Numbered from the stretch's first letter, positions 24,786 to 34,145 are shown. The stretch is DNA of 35,245 nucleotides from Bacteroidaceae bacterium (GCA_017427185.1 JAFRTJ010000036.1:1-35245), one strand, 5' to 3'. Notes: generated by a model from the letters alone, not told the origin. Made by a program: numbers and translations.

Positions 24786-26861
24786 ATGAAGATTTACCAA
24801 AACACATCGCTGAAGTGCCTGCGGGACGAAGGACTGCTGACAGAACGGGCTTTCCATGCTCTGACGGGGATGGGGGTAAAGACGGCAGGACAACTGATAG
24901 GTTACAAAGGCACGGGATGGGAGGTCCAGCACAACATCGGTTTGGGAGCAATCATGGACACAGATGCCTTCTTTGCCAAACTGGAAAGCGGACAAATCAA
25001 ATACGCAGAAAGCGTCTCAGAGGATCCTGACGCCATCTCCCCAGAAAAGAGTGAACCTCCCGTTGCCACGCGAGAGAGCACGATAAAGGCGTATGAGAGC
25101 ATTTCTGGTCTCTCAGGAATAGTACCCAGTTTTCTGTATGAACTTTTCCCCGACTCCGAGAAGATGGAGTCGGCCATCCTGAATGGAGAATATGACGTCC
25201 TGACCGTTCAGAGAGATTTGGGGCGCATGGGCAACATAGAGTTGCGCAAGCTGTTGCAGCATTACCTGAAAACCGTGCGGAAATATGAGTCTAAGGAGGA
25301 GCATCCCAGCAGAACGGTTCTAAGAACTGCCAAGAAACTTATCCGCCGCCTCTCTGCCAACCTCTATTCCTTCCCCCGCGAAGTGATTTGGCAGGACTTT
25401 CTTTCCATCCCTCAACGGCAGAAACTCCAGCAGATGTTCGATGCTCTGGCTTCGTGGTTGTCGGCAGAAGCCCGTGCCCTCCTGCGCCAGCATCTGCCTT
25501 CATTCACCGATGTCCTGCAGCTGTTCGGCATGCCGGAGGCCTTGGTGGCAGAAAAGTTTGGATTCAAGCCAGGCAGAGCTACGATCCACGAAATCTGGCG
25601 CATGAATCAGACACTGGAGGACGCGTTCAGCGAGGAAGTGTTTTCCGACCAGGACGCGTGGCTCTATCGGAGAATCGGCCACTGTTTCCCTTGGCTGTCC
25701 CCAGCCGACCGCCGCTTCGTATTCCGCTTTCAGATGGACAACGGCTCGATGCCCCTATTTTTCATCGCGCTGAAACTGGTGGAAAGCTGCCACGAAAAAT
25801 CCATCAATATCTGGGCCTACACGAACGGCATCATCGACGGAGAAAGACATACCATGAAAGAAATCGGAGCAATCTTCAACCAAACACAGGAACGGCCACG
25901 CCAACTCACTTGGGAAGGCAAAGGGATACTCGAGCGCACCATGAAGAGATTCACCCGTTGGGGCGACTACAGCAGCCTTCTGGCATCCAGTTACATCTCC
26001 GAGCTCTCACCCCATTTCCGCAGGATACAGGAGCAGGAACGCTTGCCCCAGGATTTTAAGTACTTCTGCGTGATACTGACCCTGCTGGACGACTACGAGG
26101 TGGTACGTCTGAAAGACAAGGAGGCAGTAGTTCGCAATCAGCTACGCCAGTATATCAGCATGATAGACCTCCGGGAAATGCAAAACCTCAGCGTGAAGAA
26201 ATATGCACGGGACACAGTCTTCGATCTGCACACGCTCGTAACCCACATCCCCGCAGCGCTGCAAGAGGATGCAGTCCAGTTTCTTCGCCAATGGGCAGAA
26301 GCCAACACCGGCATTCACTTTGGCGAGGACGGGAAGGGTATCTTCAAGCAGAATCACGTAGACGTAGGTGAAGAAGCATATCTGATTCTGAAGGAGCATG
26401 GCAAGCCGATGTCCCTGAAAACCCTCTTCAGGAAGTTCAAGAGGCGATATCCTGACCACAAGTACACAGACATAGAGCAGTTCAGAGTGCCCATCCTGAT
26501 CCACGAGCACATCAAAGCCAAAGGCCATGCAAGCATCTATGGACTGGATACATGGGACAACGTGTACTACGGAAACATTCGCGATCTGCTGAGGCTCACC
26601 ATGGAAGCCTCTCCCGTGCCTGTACATATCGATGAGCTGACCGAAGCAGCACAAAAGCACTTCCCTAAAACCAATGTCGCAAGCATCATTTCCTCCATGA
26701 AACAATGCGAAAAGACCTTCGTACCTTTCCAGGGTAATTGTTATGGCTTAGCGACAAAGAATTATCCCCCTGAATACATAGTACAGCATCCTGTGCTCCG
26801 AGGAAAAAGAAGACAAAAACCTTCCCCAAAGACAAAAAAGACAACAAGGAGAAGGCGGTGA
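24786..26861 (+). CDS. Putative regulator with alpha-CTD-like HhH and sigma-region-4-like HTH
   Basis: A 691-residue cytoplasmic protein; I know no characterised relative. Residues ~6-38 (TSLKCLRDEGLLTERAFHAL, GVKTAGQLIGYKG) resemble the helix-hairpin-helix of the RNA polymerase alpha C-terminal domain. Residues ~355-390 (HTMKEIGAIFNQTQERPRQL) match sigma-70 region 4, with EIG..F..T.ERxRQ kept. The middle is helical; residues ~530-600 look like another winged helix, and the end is very basic (KRRQK...TTRRRR). The ATG at 24786 has AGGAAG six bases upstream; an ATG at 24756 would add ten residues and leave only about a 10-base leader. It has its own promoter. A DNA-binding or transcription role is inferred from the motifs. 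Confidence 0.75.
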   Translation: MKIYQNTSLKCLRDEGLLTERAFHALTGMGVKTAGQLIGYKGTGWEVQHNIGLGAIMDTDAFFAKLESGQIKYAESVSEDPDAISPEKSEPPVATRESTIKAYESISGLSGIVPSFLYELFPDSEKMESAILNGEYDVLTVQRDLGRMGNIELRKLLQHYLKTVRKYESKEEHPSRTVLRTAKKLIRRLSANLYSFPREVIWQDFLSIPQRQKLQQMFDALASWLSAEARALLRQHLPSFTDVLQLFGMPEALVAEKFGFKPGRATIHEIWRMNQTLEDAFSEEVFSDQDAWLYRRIGHCFPWLSPADRRFVFRFQMDNGSMPLFFIALKLVESCHEKSINIWAYTNGIIDGERHTMKEIGAIFNQTQERPRQLTWEGKGILERTMKRFTRWGDYSSLLASSYISELSPHFRRIQEQERLPQDFKYFCVILTLLDDYEVVRLKDKEAVVRNQLRQYISMIDLREMQNLSVKKYARDTVFDLHTLVTHIPAALQEDAVQFLRQWAEANTGIHFGEDGKGIFKQNHVDVGEEAYLILKEHGKPMSLKTLFRKFKRRYPDHKYTDIEQFRVPILIHEHIKAKGHASIYGLDTWDNVYYGNIRDLLRLTMEASPVPVHIDELTEAAQKHFPKTNVASIISSMKQCEKTFVPFQGNCYGLATKNYPPEYIVQHPVLRGKRRQKPSPKTKKTTRRRR

Positions 26862-26874
26862 GAGACTCGATCTC

Positions 26875-26912
26875 CCTTCAGGTTCCGCCGCATGACGTCA
26901 TGATCCTGAAGG
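26875..26912. repeat. Inverted repeat enclosing a palindrome after the regulator gene
   Basis: CCTTCAGG (26875-26882) pairs with CCTGAAGG (26905-26912). Between them lies the perfect 10-base palindrome ATGACGTCAT (26892-26901). It starts 14 bases after the stop. With no T run behind it, it could be a terminator without tail, or an operator. Confidence 0.6.
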
Positions 26913-26942
26913 TCAGGGCGAAGAAGCGATATCCACTTATCT

Positions 26943-26972
26943 ACTTAACTACAAAAGACTTAACTACAAAAG
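26943..26972. repeat. 15-bp perfect tandem repeat (ACTTAACTACAAAAG x2)
   Basis: ACTTAACTACAAAAG at 26943-26957 is repeated directly at 26958-26972. It lies in an AT-rich stretch between the regulator gene and the promoter of the giant gene. Could be a binding site pair or a slippage product. Confidence 0.8.
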
Positions 26973-27142
26973 AAAAGAACAAGCGAAACGCAAAACAATA
27001 ATAAAAACGAAGGGCGATACGTATGTAATAGGGGTGAAAAAATGGGGTGTCTTTTGTCCCAATTGTCACGCGCAACAAGAGCAAAACTGGCCCTCTTCTG
27101 ACTTTTTTTTCGTAAACTCATCATTTTTATTCTCGAAAAGCA

Positions 27143-27171
27143 TTGATGTTCTTCGAAAAGCCTTAACTTTG
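27143..27171 (+). promoter_or_regulatory. Promoter of the giant surface-protein gene (TTG-N18-TAACTTTG)
   Basis: TTG (27143-27145) and TAACTTTG (27164-27171) with 18 bases between fit the Bacteroidetes -33/-7 layout. Transcription should begin near 27178, giving a leader of roughly 105 bases. Confidence 0.7.
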
Positions 27172-27211
27172 CATCGTTAACAGCAGAAAACAACAATAAA
27201 ATAGGTCGCCA

Positions 27212-27269
27212 GGGCAAGCCTAAACTGGGGGAACTTGCTCGTAGGTGCAAGTAAAACAAGCTTTCCCCC
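27212..27269 (+). promoter_or_regulatory. Structured 5' leader with mutually exclusive hairpins
   Basis: CTTGC at 27234-27238 can pair upstream with GCAAG (27214-27218, extendable to GGGCAAG/CTTGCTC) or downstream with GCAAG (27247-27251). The downstream choice stacks inside GGGGGAA (27227-27233) paired with TTCCCCC (27263-27269), ending 14 bases before the ATG at 27284. I do not recognise it as a known riboswitch class. Confidence 0.5.
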
Positions 27270-27283
27270 TACCATATTTAACT

Positions 27284-30200
27284 ATGAAGAGAAAATTTAC
27301 TCTTTTGTTTCTTGTGACGATGTTTGCAGGACTTAATGTCCGTGCAGCATTCAATCTGCCGAAGGACGATGAAGGGTACTACCTGATCAGCACGCCGGAG
27401 GATCTGGTGGCCTTCTCAGATTATGTGAACAACACTGTCGATGCCAATTCGTCATGGGGCCGTCTGACGGCCGACATCGACATGAGTGGCGTGCCTAACT
27501 TCTGGCCCATCGGCATGTATGCCGACACGGGAGGTACGCAAGTAAGATTCTATGGACGTTTCGATGGTGCTGGCCATGTGATTTCGAACCTGACCGTGGC
27601 ACGTGAGGACAACTATGAGGTTGGCCTCTTCAGCCGTTGCCAGAATGCCACTATCGAAAACCTGGGTATCGTGAATGCCAACATGAGCACCACCAGCGAG
27701 ATGGAGCGCAATGGCTTCACGGGCGTCCGCACGGGTGTGATTTCGGGTGAGTTTGTCAGCTCCGTAATGCGCAACTGCTGGACTGCTGGTACGATTGAGC
27801 TGAGCACCCTGCATCCTCAGAAAGGCTATCTCAGCGGTGAGGCTGCCAGCAACTCTCAGTTCATCAACTGCTTCAGTACGGGCGATGTACTGGTAAACGG
27901 AACAGCATTCTCGCTTACGAATTGTTTTGCAGGCGATGAAGTGGCTGCTATGGGACCCACCGGTGAACTTTGCTTCACGCTGAACGGCGACCAGAGCGAA
28001 ATCAGGTGGTACCAGACGCTGGGCGAGGACAACGTGCCTTGCCAGGATGCTACCCACAAGCAGGTATTCGGCAATGGTCCGATGAACTGCGACGGTTCAC
28101 CCGCGGGGGCTATGACCTACAGCAATACGGACGACGGAAGTCCTGTGCCTCCACACGAGTTCGACCAAGAGGGATACTGCCAGAACTGCGGCTTCGAAGG
28201 CTACGAAGTGAAGCCATCTATCGACCAATGGTACGAGATCACCACTCCTCAGGAACTGCGCTGGGTAAGCCGTTTCGTGAACAAGGGGAGCAACACCATC
28301 AACATCCGTCTGATGAACGACCTCGACATGAGCGACATTCCCAACTTCCCGCCTATGGGCAAACACAGGGACTCTGGCTTTGGTGCCGACGACTTGAACT
28401 TCCGAGGAACCTTTGACGGCCAATATCATGTCATCAGGAACCTTTACGTTGAGGTTTACGACAACTACGAGGCTGGTTTCTTCGGCCGCACGCAGGGTGC
28501 AACCGTCAGGAACGTAGGTTTTGTGGATCCTACCGTTATCAACTACTCCACGGAGCCTGTCCGCGCTGGTGTCGTGGGTGGTGAGCTGTACCAGAGCACC
28601 ATCACCAACGTGTGGACGGCTGGCGATATCAGCGTGACCACCGACCATGACCAATGTGCCGGTTTTGGAGGTGAGGCAGCCGAAAGTACACTAAACAACT
28701 GCTGGAGTACCTACGAGGGTCTCTTCGTGACAGAGAACAAAACTACGCTGAACAACTGCCACTATTTTTCCAAGAACGAGAACATCGTCGAGGACGCTGA
28801 GAGCGGAGCACTCTGCTGGGCGCTCAACGGAAAATCATTCGACCCTGAGGTTGTCTCCTATTACCAGACGCTGGGCGATGACCACTTCCCCACTTGGGAC
28901 AAGACTCACGGACTGGTCTATGCAACCTCTGACGTAGATTATGCAAGCGCTACGGACGAGGAAGAGTACAAGCAACTCGTTGCAAGCTTGATTCAGGCTG
29001 AACATGCCGCCTACGAAGACGTGGTGGCTCCCGCAAGCCTCATCGATACGTATCTCGACCGCATTGATGCGATGGAGAACAAGCCCTTCCCAGACTTCCT
29101 GGCTGGCTACAAAGATCTGCAAGGCTTGCGCGATGCCATCGGCAATGCCCAGGCTTCCTACAAGAAGTATCAGGAGGCTCTGCAAGAAGTGCAGGCTTAC
29201 GTGGACGAGAACGGCAACTTCTTCGATGGCGAAGAGCGCGACATGCTGGTCAACTATCTGACTAAGGAAGTGGAGCCAGGCGACACTTACCCCAATGGTT
29301 CCTCGCTATACATCCTGAAGAATTGCAACCTGAACAGCAATTACGTGAACAGCGAAATCGGTTACGTCCAGCAGCTGCTCAGCAATGCCGTACAGCACGG
29401 CTATGCCCCTGGTGCAGACATCAGCAACCTGCTGACAAACGCCAACTTTGCTGACGGTACGGCAGGATGGTCTCCTGAAGGCTCCATCGCCAACCACACC
29501 ACAAGTGCAAACGTAACCAAATACCTGCTGCAAGGCCAGAATGGCAACTTCCAGATCAGCCAGACGCTCACCGGACTCAAGGATGGTCTCTATGAATTCC
29601 GCATCGGTGGCTATTCAGAAATCAGCAGCGGTCTCCTGTTGGGTGCATACAACTACCGAAACCTGTTGTTCGCCAACGGAAACGAGAACTACCAGAAACC
29701 TCTCTTCAGCGACCTGCTTACAGCAGAAGAGGTGGAAGGCTATTCAGGTTTCGAAGAGAAGTTGGACGATGCTGGTGAACCCCTCGGCTGGAAACCTAAC
29801 AGCATGACAGGCGTATGCAACGCTATCGACCTGGGACATTGGGACAACCGTGTCATCGTGGAGGTAAAGGACGGAGTGCTGACGGTAGGCGTGAAAGGCT
29901 CTTCAGCCTACAAACTGACCAACAGCGACTTTCTGGGCAATGCACGTCTGCGTTACCTAGGCGAGATGGAGAGTGAGCATGCTACAGCAGCCATGACGGC
30001 CCTCCTGGACGATGTCAAGGCGATAATCAACCACATGACCAACGACTATCTGCCAGACCTGTATGACTACAAGGAAGCTCCCAACTACTATGTAGGACTC
30101 CAGAACGAACTGAGAGCATACGCAACAGAGATAGAAAATGCCTCCACGGGTGCTGAGAAGTACGCTTTGCTGAGCAAGCTGGGCGACATCTTCGAACGCG

Positions 30201-33028
30201 TCAACGAGAGCAAGCTCATCTATTCGGAACTTCGCGATGTGTCTGACGAGCTGCAGGATGTCTACGGCATCAACGCTCCTGAACTTCTCGAGGAACTGGA
30301 CGACAAGGTTATCGCCCCTGTCATCGAGATGTTCGAGAGCGGTGAGGGTAGCGACGAGGAAGCCCTGGCATTCATCGACAGAATGCGCAACGATGATATC
30401 TATAAGGTAATCCGAGGCCACGAGCCTGAGGAGATAGACGGCGTTTATCAGCTGTCTACTCCCTATAACATGATTTGGTTCTCCTATCAGTCCAACCACG
30501 GCAACACTGGCCTGAACGCTGTACTCGCCAACGATATCGACATGAGCGAGATCGCCAACTTCACTCCCATTGCCCGCCATAGGGACGACCTTGACTTGGA
30601 CGGCGACGGCACAGGAGACGGAGTGGGCATAGGCACCACCTACAGCGGCACCTTCGACGGTCAGGGCCATGTCATCAGAAACCTGACAATCATCGTCGAC
30701 GATGGTTGCGAGGCTGGTCTCTTCAGCCGTACTCAGGGCGCTACTCTCAAGAACATAGGCTTCGAGAACGCAACCATCAAGAACACTCTCGTCTACAACA
30801 ACGAAACCCAAGGTGTACGTGCTGGCGTACTGGCTGGCGAGGCTTACAAGTCCACCGTCCAGAACTGCTATAGCATTGGCAACATTGTAGTGGAAACCCT
30901 CCACGACAATTGCAACGGTCTTTGCGGCGAGGCAGCTCAATCCAACGTGATAGGCTGCTTCTCATCCTACGCAGGTAATGCCGTGACCAACGGCACTCAG
31001 ATGAACGTCTTCAGCGGTGCTGAAGTTGCTGCAATGGCACCCACTGGCGAGTTGGCTTATCGCTTGAACGAGGACCAGGAAGAGACAGCCTTCTTCCAGA
31101 CGCTGGGCGAGGATAAATACCCTGTACTCGACAGCACCCACAAGCAAGTCTATGGTCATGGTGTCATCGCTTGCGACGGCGCTGGGACTGAGAACAGCAC
31201 GTTCGACAACATACCGGGCAACGAGGCCACTCGTCTCGACCATGCCCTCGTGGATGGCGTCTGCTCGAACTGCGGTTTCGACTCAGGCGTAATTACCGAT
31301 ATCGAGAATGGCTACTATCTGATTGCCAATCCATACAACCTGCGCTGGTTCAGCAAATTTGTGAATTCTGGCCAAAGCAACGCAAATGCACGTCTGGTGG
31401 CAGACATCGACATGAAGGACATCAACGACTTCCGTCCCATCGCACGCTACAGCGATGATGGAGCAGGTCCTGACGGTTCCAACGTGACCTACAATGGCAC
31501 ATTCGATGGTGACTTCCACGTAATCCGCAACCTCCACATGGAGTACAACCTGCGTATCGAGGGTGGTCTCTTCGGACGTATGGTATCAGGCGGTACCATC
31601 AAGAACCTGGGTATGGAGAATGTCAGCATCAAGAACACGCACTCGAACGGCTGTCGTATCGGTTGTGTGGTTGGCGAGAACAACGGTGGTACAGTTCAGA
31701 ACGTCTATACAATCGGCAACATCGACCTCCAAACATTCCACTCTCAGAAGTGCGGTATCGCAGGCGAGGCTGCAAACGGTAGTCAAGTGAACTGCTACAC
31801 GACATGGAATGTACTCCAGACACGTGGTACGGAATCGAACTGCTACGCAGGCGAAGACGTGGCTGCAATGGGTCCCACTGGCGAACTTTGCTACAAACTG
31901 AACAATGGTGTGGTAAATGACCCCATCTGGCGTCAGACCTTGGCCAGCGAAAGCTATCCCACCTTCAACAAGGAGAGCATGATTGTTTATCCTGTGGGCG
32001 ACGGCTTCACTAACGAGATTCCCACACTGGCTGCCATGGAAGGTACTGAGGAAGATCCCTTCGTCATCAAGACGGCACAAGACTTGCTGGAGGTTCGCAA
32101 ATACATGAACCAAGGCCAGATGAACTACATCGTTCTGGACGACGACATCGACATGAGTAGTGTGGACAACTGGACTCCGCTGAACACCGACAGAGAGAAT
32201 TACCTCTTCTACATCAACTTCAACGGTAAGGGACACGTTATCCGCAACTTCGCTCCCAAGAACACAGACGTCAACTACCAGAGTTTCTTCGGAATCCTCT
32301 GCGGCGGCGTTAAGAACGTAGGCTTCGAGGATGCTGACGTGACTTGCGCTCCCACCGGCTCTGCCATCGTGGCAGCTTGGGCAGGACGCACGGCAAGCTA
32401 TTCCGGCTCCACCTTCTTCGAGCATGTGTATGTAACTGGCAAGCTGACCGTAGGTTCAGATTATGCAGGTGCTATCGTGGGCAGCGTGAATGGCATCACG
32501 GATATGCGCAACTGCTATGCTATCGTTGACATCACGGGTGCATCATCCGTGACAGGTGGTATCGTGGGCCGCGTGAGCGATGCTCTGACCATGGAGAACG
32601 TCTATGCAGCCGGCACGATGAATCGCGGTGGCGGTATCGTGGGAGGCGGCATGAGCAGCACCACTCCAGCAGCCACCTACAAGAACGTGGCCGTATGGAA
32701 CAACGAATACGAGAACTTTGGCGAAACCTCATCGAAGGATATCATCTCTGGTCTGAGCTTCTACAACGGCAGCAACTTTGCGAAGCTGCAGGAGACCGTA
32801 GTAGGTTGGGACAAGAATGTATGGTCCTGCGACATGGCTGAGGGAAGCTATCCCGTTCTGCTCCCAATGGCCGACGGCATCATTGCTCCGACGATTGCCA
32901 GCACCATCATCCGCGACAACGCTGTTTACAGCCTCGCTGGCGTGAAGGTTGCCAAGAACGGCGCTGACCTGAAGAGCCTGCCGAAGGGCATCTACGTAAT
33001 CGGAAACAAGAAGGTGCTCGTCAAATAA
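27284..33028 (+). CDS. Giant secreted GLUG-repeat surface protein (1914 aa)
   Basis: A signal peptide (1-21, ends GLNVRA) is followed by five large repeats of about 230-310 residues. Each opens with YYLISTPEDL-like and DIDMS..NF.PI phrases, then GTFDGQGHVIRNL, a GLFxRxQGATIKNLGF GLUG-type motif and a N.Y.xG.I phrase. They start near residues 24, 314, 1052, 1341 and 1589 and should fold as beta-helix. A 500-residue insert (about 545-1050) holds helical, coiled-coil-like segments and a jelly-roll-like segment. CxxC tags (GYCQNCGF, GVCSNCGF) close repeats 1 and 3. The tail (VYSLAGVKV...LPKGIYVIGNKKVLVK) fits type IX secretion. Probably a surface adhesin or glycan-binding protein. The ATG at 27284 gives a proper signal peptide; a longer reading from GTG at 27245 lies in the leader hairpin. 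Confidence 0.9.
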   Translation: MKRKFTLLFLVTMFAGLNVRAAFNLPKDDEGYYLISTPEDLVAFSDYVNNTVDANSSWGRLTADIDMSGVPNFWPIGMYADTGGTQVRFYGRFDGAGHVISNLTVAREDNYEVGLFSRCQNATIENLGIVNANMSTTSEMERNGFTGVRTGVISGEFVSSVMRNCWTAGTIELSTLHPQKGYLSGEAASNSQFINCFSTGDVLVNGTAFSLTNCFAGDEVAAMGPTGELCFTLNGDQSEIRWYQTLGEDNVPCQDATHKQVFGNGPMNCDGSPAGAMTYSNTDDGSPVPPHEFDQEGYCQNCGFEGYEVKPSIDQWYEITTPQELRWVSRFVNKGSNTINIRLMNDLDMSDIPNFPPMGKHRDSGFGADDLNFRGTFDGQYHVIRNLYVEVYDNYEAGFFGRTQGATVRNVGFVDPTVINYSTEPVRAGVVGGELYQSTITNVWTAGDISVTTDHDQCAGFGGEAAESTLNNCWSTYEGLFVTENKTTLNNCHYFSKNENIVEDAESGALCWALNGKSFDPEVVSYYQTLGDDHFPTWDKTHGLVYATSDVDYASATDEEEYKQLVASLIQAEHAAYEDVVAPASLIDTYLDRIDAMENKPFPDFLAGYKDLQGLRDAIGNAQASYKKYQEALQEVQAYVDENGNFFDGEERDMLVNYLTKEVEPGDTYPNGSSLYILKNCNLNSNYVNSEIGYVQQLLSNAVQHGYAPGADISNLLTNANFADGTAGWSPEGSIANHTTSANVTKYLLQGQNGNFQISQTLTGLKDGLYEFRIGGYSEISSGLLLGAYNYRNLLFANGNENYQKPLFSDLLTAEEVEGYSGFEEKLDDAGEPLGWKPNSMTGVCNAIDLGHWDNRVIVEVKDGVLTVGVKGSSAYKLTNSDFLGNARLRYLGEMESEHATAAMTALLDDVKAIINHMTNDYLPDLYDYKEAPNYYVGLQNELRAYATEIENASTGAEKYALLSKLGDIFERVNESKLIYSELRDVSDELQDVYGINAPELLEELDDKVIAPVIEMFESGEGSDEEALAFIDRMRNDDIYKVIRGHEPEEIDGVYQLSTPYNMIWFSYQSNHGNTGLNAVLANDIDMSEIANFTPIARHRDDLDLDGDGTGDGVGIGTTYSGTFDGQGHVIRNLTIIVDDGCEAGLFSRTQGATLKNIGFENATIKNTLVYNNETQGVRAGVLAGEAYKSTVQNCYSIGNIVVETLHDNCNGLCGEAAQSNVIGCFSSYAGNAVTNGTQMNVFSGAEVAAMAPTGELAYRLNEDQEETAFFQTLGEDKYPVLDSTHKQVYGHGVIACDGAGTENSTFDNIPGNEATRLDHALVDGVCSNCGFDSGVITDIENGYYLIANPYNLRWFSKFVNSGQSNANARLVADIDMKDINDFRPIARYSDDGAGPDGSNVTYNGTFDGDFHVIRNLHMEYNLRIEGGLFGRMVSGGTIKNLGMENVSIKNTHSNGCRIGCVVGENNGGTVQNVYTIGNIDLQTFHSQKCGIAGEAANGSQVNCYTTWNVLQTRGTESNCYAGEDVAAMGPTGELCYKLNNGVVNDPIWRQTLASESYPTFNKESMIVYPVGDGFTNEIPTLAAMEGTEEDPFVIKTAQDLLEVRKYMNQGQMNYIVLDDDIDMSSVDNWTPLNTDRENYLFYINFNGKGHVIRNFAPKNTDVNYQSFFGILCGGVKNVGFEDADVTCAPTGSAIVAAWAGRTASYSGSTFFEHVYVTGKLTVGSDYAGAIVGSVNGITDMRNCYAIVDITGASSVTGGIVGRVSDALTMENVYAAGTMNRGGGIVGGGMSSTTPAATYKNVAVWNNEYENFGETSSKDIISGLSFYNGSNFAKLQETVVGWDKNVWSCDMAEGSYPVLLPMADGIIAPTIASTIIRDNAVYSLAGVKVAKNGADLKSLPKGIYVIGNKKVLVK

Positions 33029-33062
33029 GCATCCTTCTCCTTCTGAGACACAAACAAGAACC

Positions 33063-33090
33063 AAGCAGCCTAGGAAACCCTGGGCTGCTT
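33063..33090 (+). terminator. Terminator of the giant surface-protein gene
   Basis: AAGCAGCCTAGG (33063-33074) pairs with CCTGGGCTGCTT (33079-33090), a 12-bp stem with one wobble and a 4-base loop, followed by CTTGTTTAT. It lies 35 bases after the stop. Confidence 0.8.
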
Positions 33091-33185
33091 CTTGTTTATA
33101 TGAGGTAAACTTCGCTTCTAGCCCAAATAATGAGCAGCATCATCACTTTTATTTATCTTATTCCTTGTTTTCTGAAAATTAATCG

Positions 33186-33193
33186 TACCTTTA
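33186..33193 (+). promoter_or_regulatory. Probable -7 box (TACCTTTA)
   Basis: TACCTTTA matches TAnnTTTG except at the last base, 42 bases before the ATG at 33236. Together with the terminator upstream it suggests a separate transcript. Confidence 0.45.
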
Positions 33194-33235
33194 TGCCAGG
33201 AATGACTTTGTTTACTGTAGAAAAGCGAGAAAAGC

Positions 33236-34072
33236 ATGAGAACTTTTGGAGATATACATGTTGGGAGATTAGTTCTGGGATTGTACATGACGTTCGTCTT
33301 AGCAGGGGAAACAAGTGCACAGAATAAGGGCATCCGCTTTCTGGCAGAGCCTGCATTCCATGACGAGCTACATCGCTATGGCTATGTAGATGCATTCCAA
33401 GCGCGAGCCAACGCCTTTGTCTTCGAGGGAAAACATGATGAATACTTTAAGTGGGAAAAACAGTTGCGACGGAAGGCCCAACGGGCATACAAAGCCGTTC
33501 AGAAGAAGATGAAAAAGACAAAGGATGAGGATGTCAGGGACAGCCTCTTCTGTATCTACAAGGAACAGTATTCCAGGCGCAACCAATCAGCAAATCCTTA
33601 CCCCAGACATAACTATGTGGTGATTATCAGACCTTCATTCAGCCCTACTTGCGGGTTCGCCGTAGAGAAAAACAAATTGGTTTATATGGGTATTGTAAAG
33701 TCTGATTCAAAGAAATCCAGCATCAAATTTGACGTAAACGCATCTGATACGGATGTTTCGCAGGAATTTGCCGAGGCCATGAGAAGCCTGATGGATAATA
33801 TCGTCTATTCTGCCAGCGTGTCAGACCGGATGTATACAAGGTTGGATGGTACAACCTATGACATTCTAACAGGTCCTTTCCCCACCCACATGGTTAAGAG
33901 CGAAGGAGGCGGAAACAACGACGAAGGTGCAGTATGCCATCTGCTGGAGAAGCTATGCGAAGCTGCCAAAAATAACGATTCGCAGGCCATAAATGCTCAG
34001 CTTTCAGAAACAAAACGTCTGGACGCCATCTATCGTGCTTTAAGGGATAATACTCAGGGGAGTCTTCCATAA
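33236..34072 (+). CDS. Exported protein of unknown function (278 aa)
   Basis: I do not recognise this family. Residues 1-29 form a signal peptide ending GETSAQ. The mature part begins with FLAEPAFHDELHRYGYVDAFQARANAFVFEGKHDE, then a strongly basic helix (about 65-100, KWEKQLRRKAQRAYKAVQKK). A beta-rich middle follows (YVVIIRPSFSPTCGFAVEKNKLVYMGIV, SSIKFDVNASD), then a helical end (CHLLEKLCEAAKNN, AQLSETKRLDAIYRAL). It might sit in the periplasm or outer membrane. It stands between its own promoter and a hairpin, and the next features are gene remnants. Confidence 0.75.
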   Translation: MRTFGDIHVGRLVLGLYMTFVLAGETSAQNKGIRFLAEPAFHDELHRYGYVDAFQARANAFVFEGKHDEYFKWEKQLRRKAQRAYKAVQKKMKKTKDEDVRDSLFCIYKEQYSRRNQSANPYPRHNYVVIIRPSFSPTCGFAVEKNKLVYMGIVKSDSKKSSIKFDVNASDTDVSQEFAEAMRSLMDNIVYSASVSDRMYTRLDGTTYDILTGPFPTHMVKSEGGGNNDEGAVCHLLEKLCEAAKNNDSQAINAQLSETKRLDAIYRALRDNTQGSLP

Positions 34073-34084
34073 AATGAAGAAAAA

Positions 34085-34108
34085 CTCCCTCGTCTCACGA
34101 CGAAGGAG
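34085..34108 (+). terminator. Hairpin after the 278-aa protein gene
   Basis: CTCCCTCGTC (34085-34094) pairs with GACGAAGGAG (34099-34108) with one mismatch and a TCAC loop, 12 bases after the stop. No T run follows, so it may be a Rho-type or bidirectional stop. Confidence 0.6.
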
Positions 34109-34145
34109 CTGTATGACGCGTCGATTTATTAACTCCAATAAAATC

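Larger units (their letters stand above)
26862..27283. other. 422-base intergenic region with inverted repeat, tandem repeat, promoter and structured leader
   Basis: No gene is seen. It carries an inverted repeat at 26875-26912, a perfect 15-base tandem repeat at 26943-26972, the promoter of the giant surface-protein gene at 27143-27171 and a leader able to form alternative hairpins (27212-27269). Confidence 0.6.

Noticed and set aside
29957..30940. 327-residue minus-strand open frame inside the giant surface-protein gene
   Set aside because: Fully antisense to a well-supported gene, no domain pattern, and explained by codon bias of the + strand.
31586..32425. 279-residue minus-strand open frame inside the giant gene
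   Set aside because: Same reason: antisense shadow with no recognisable motifs.
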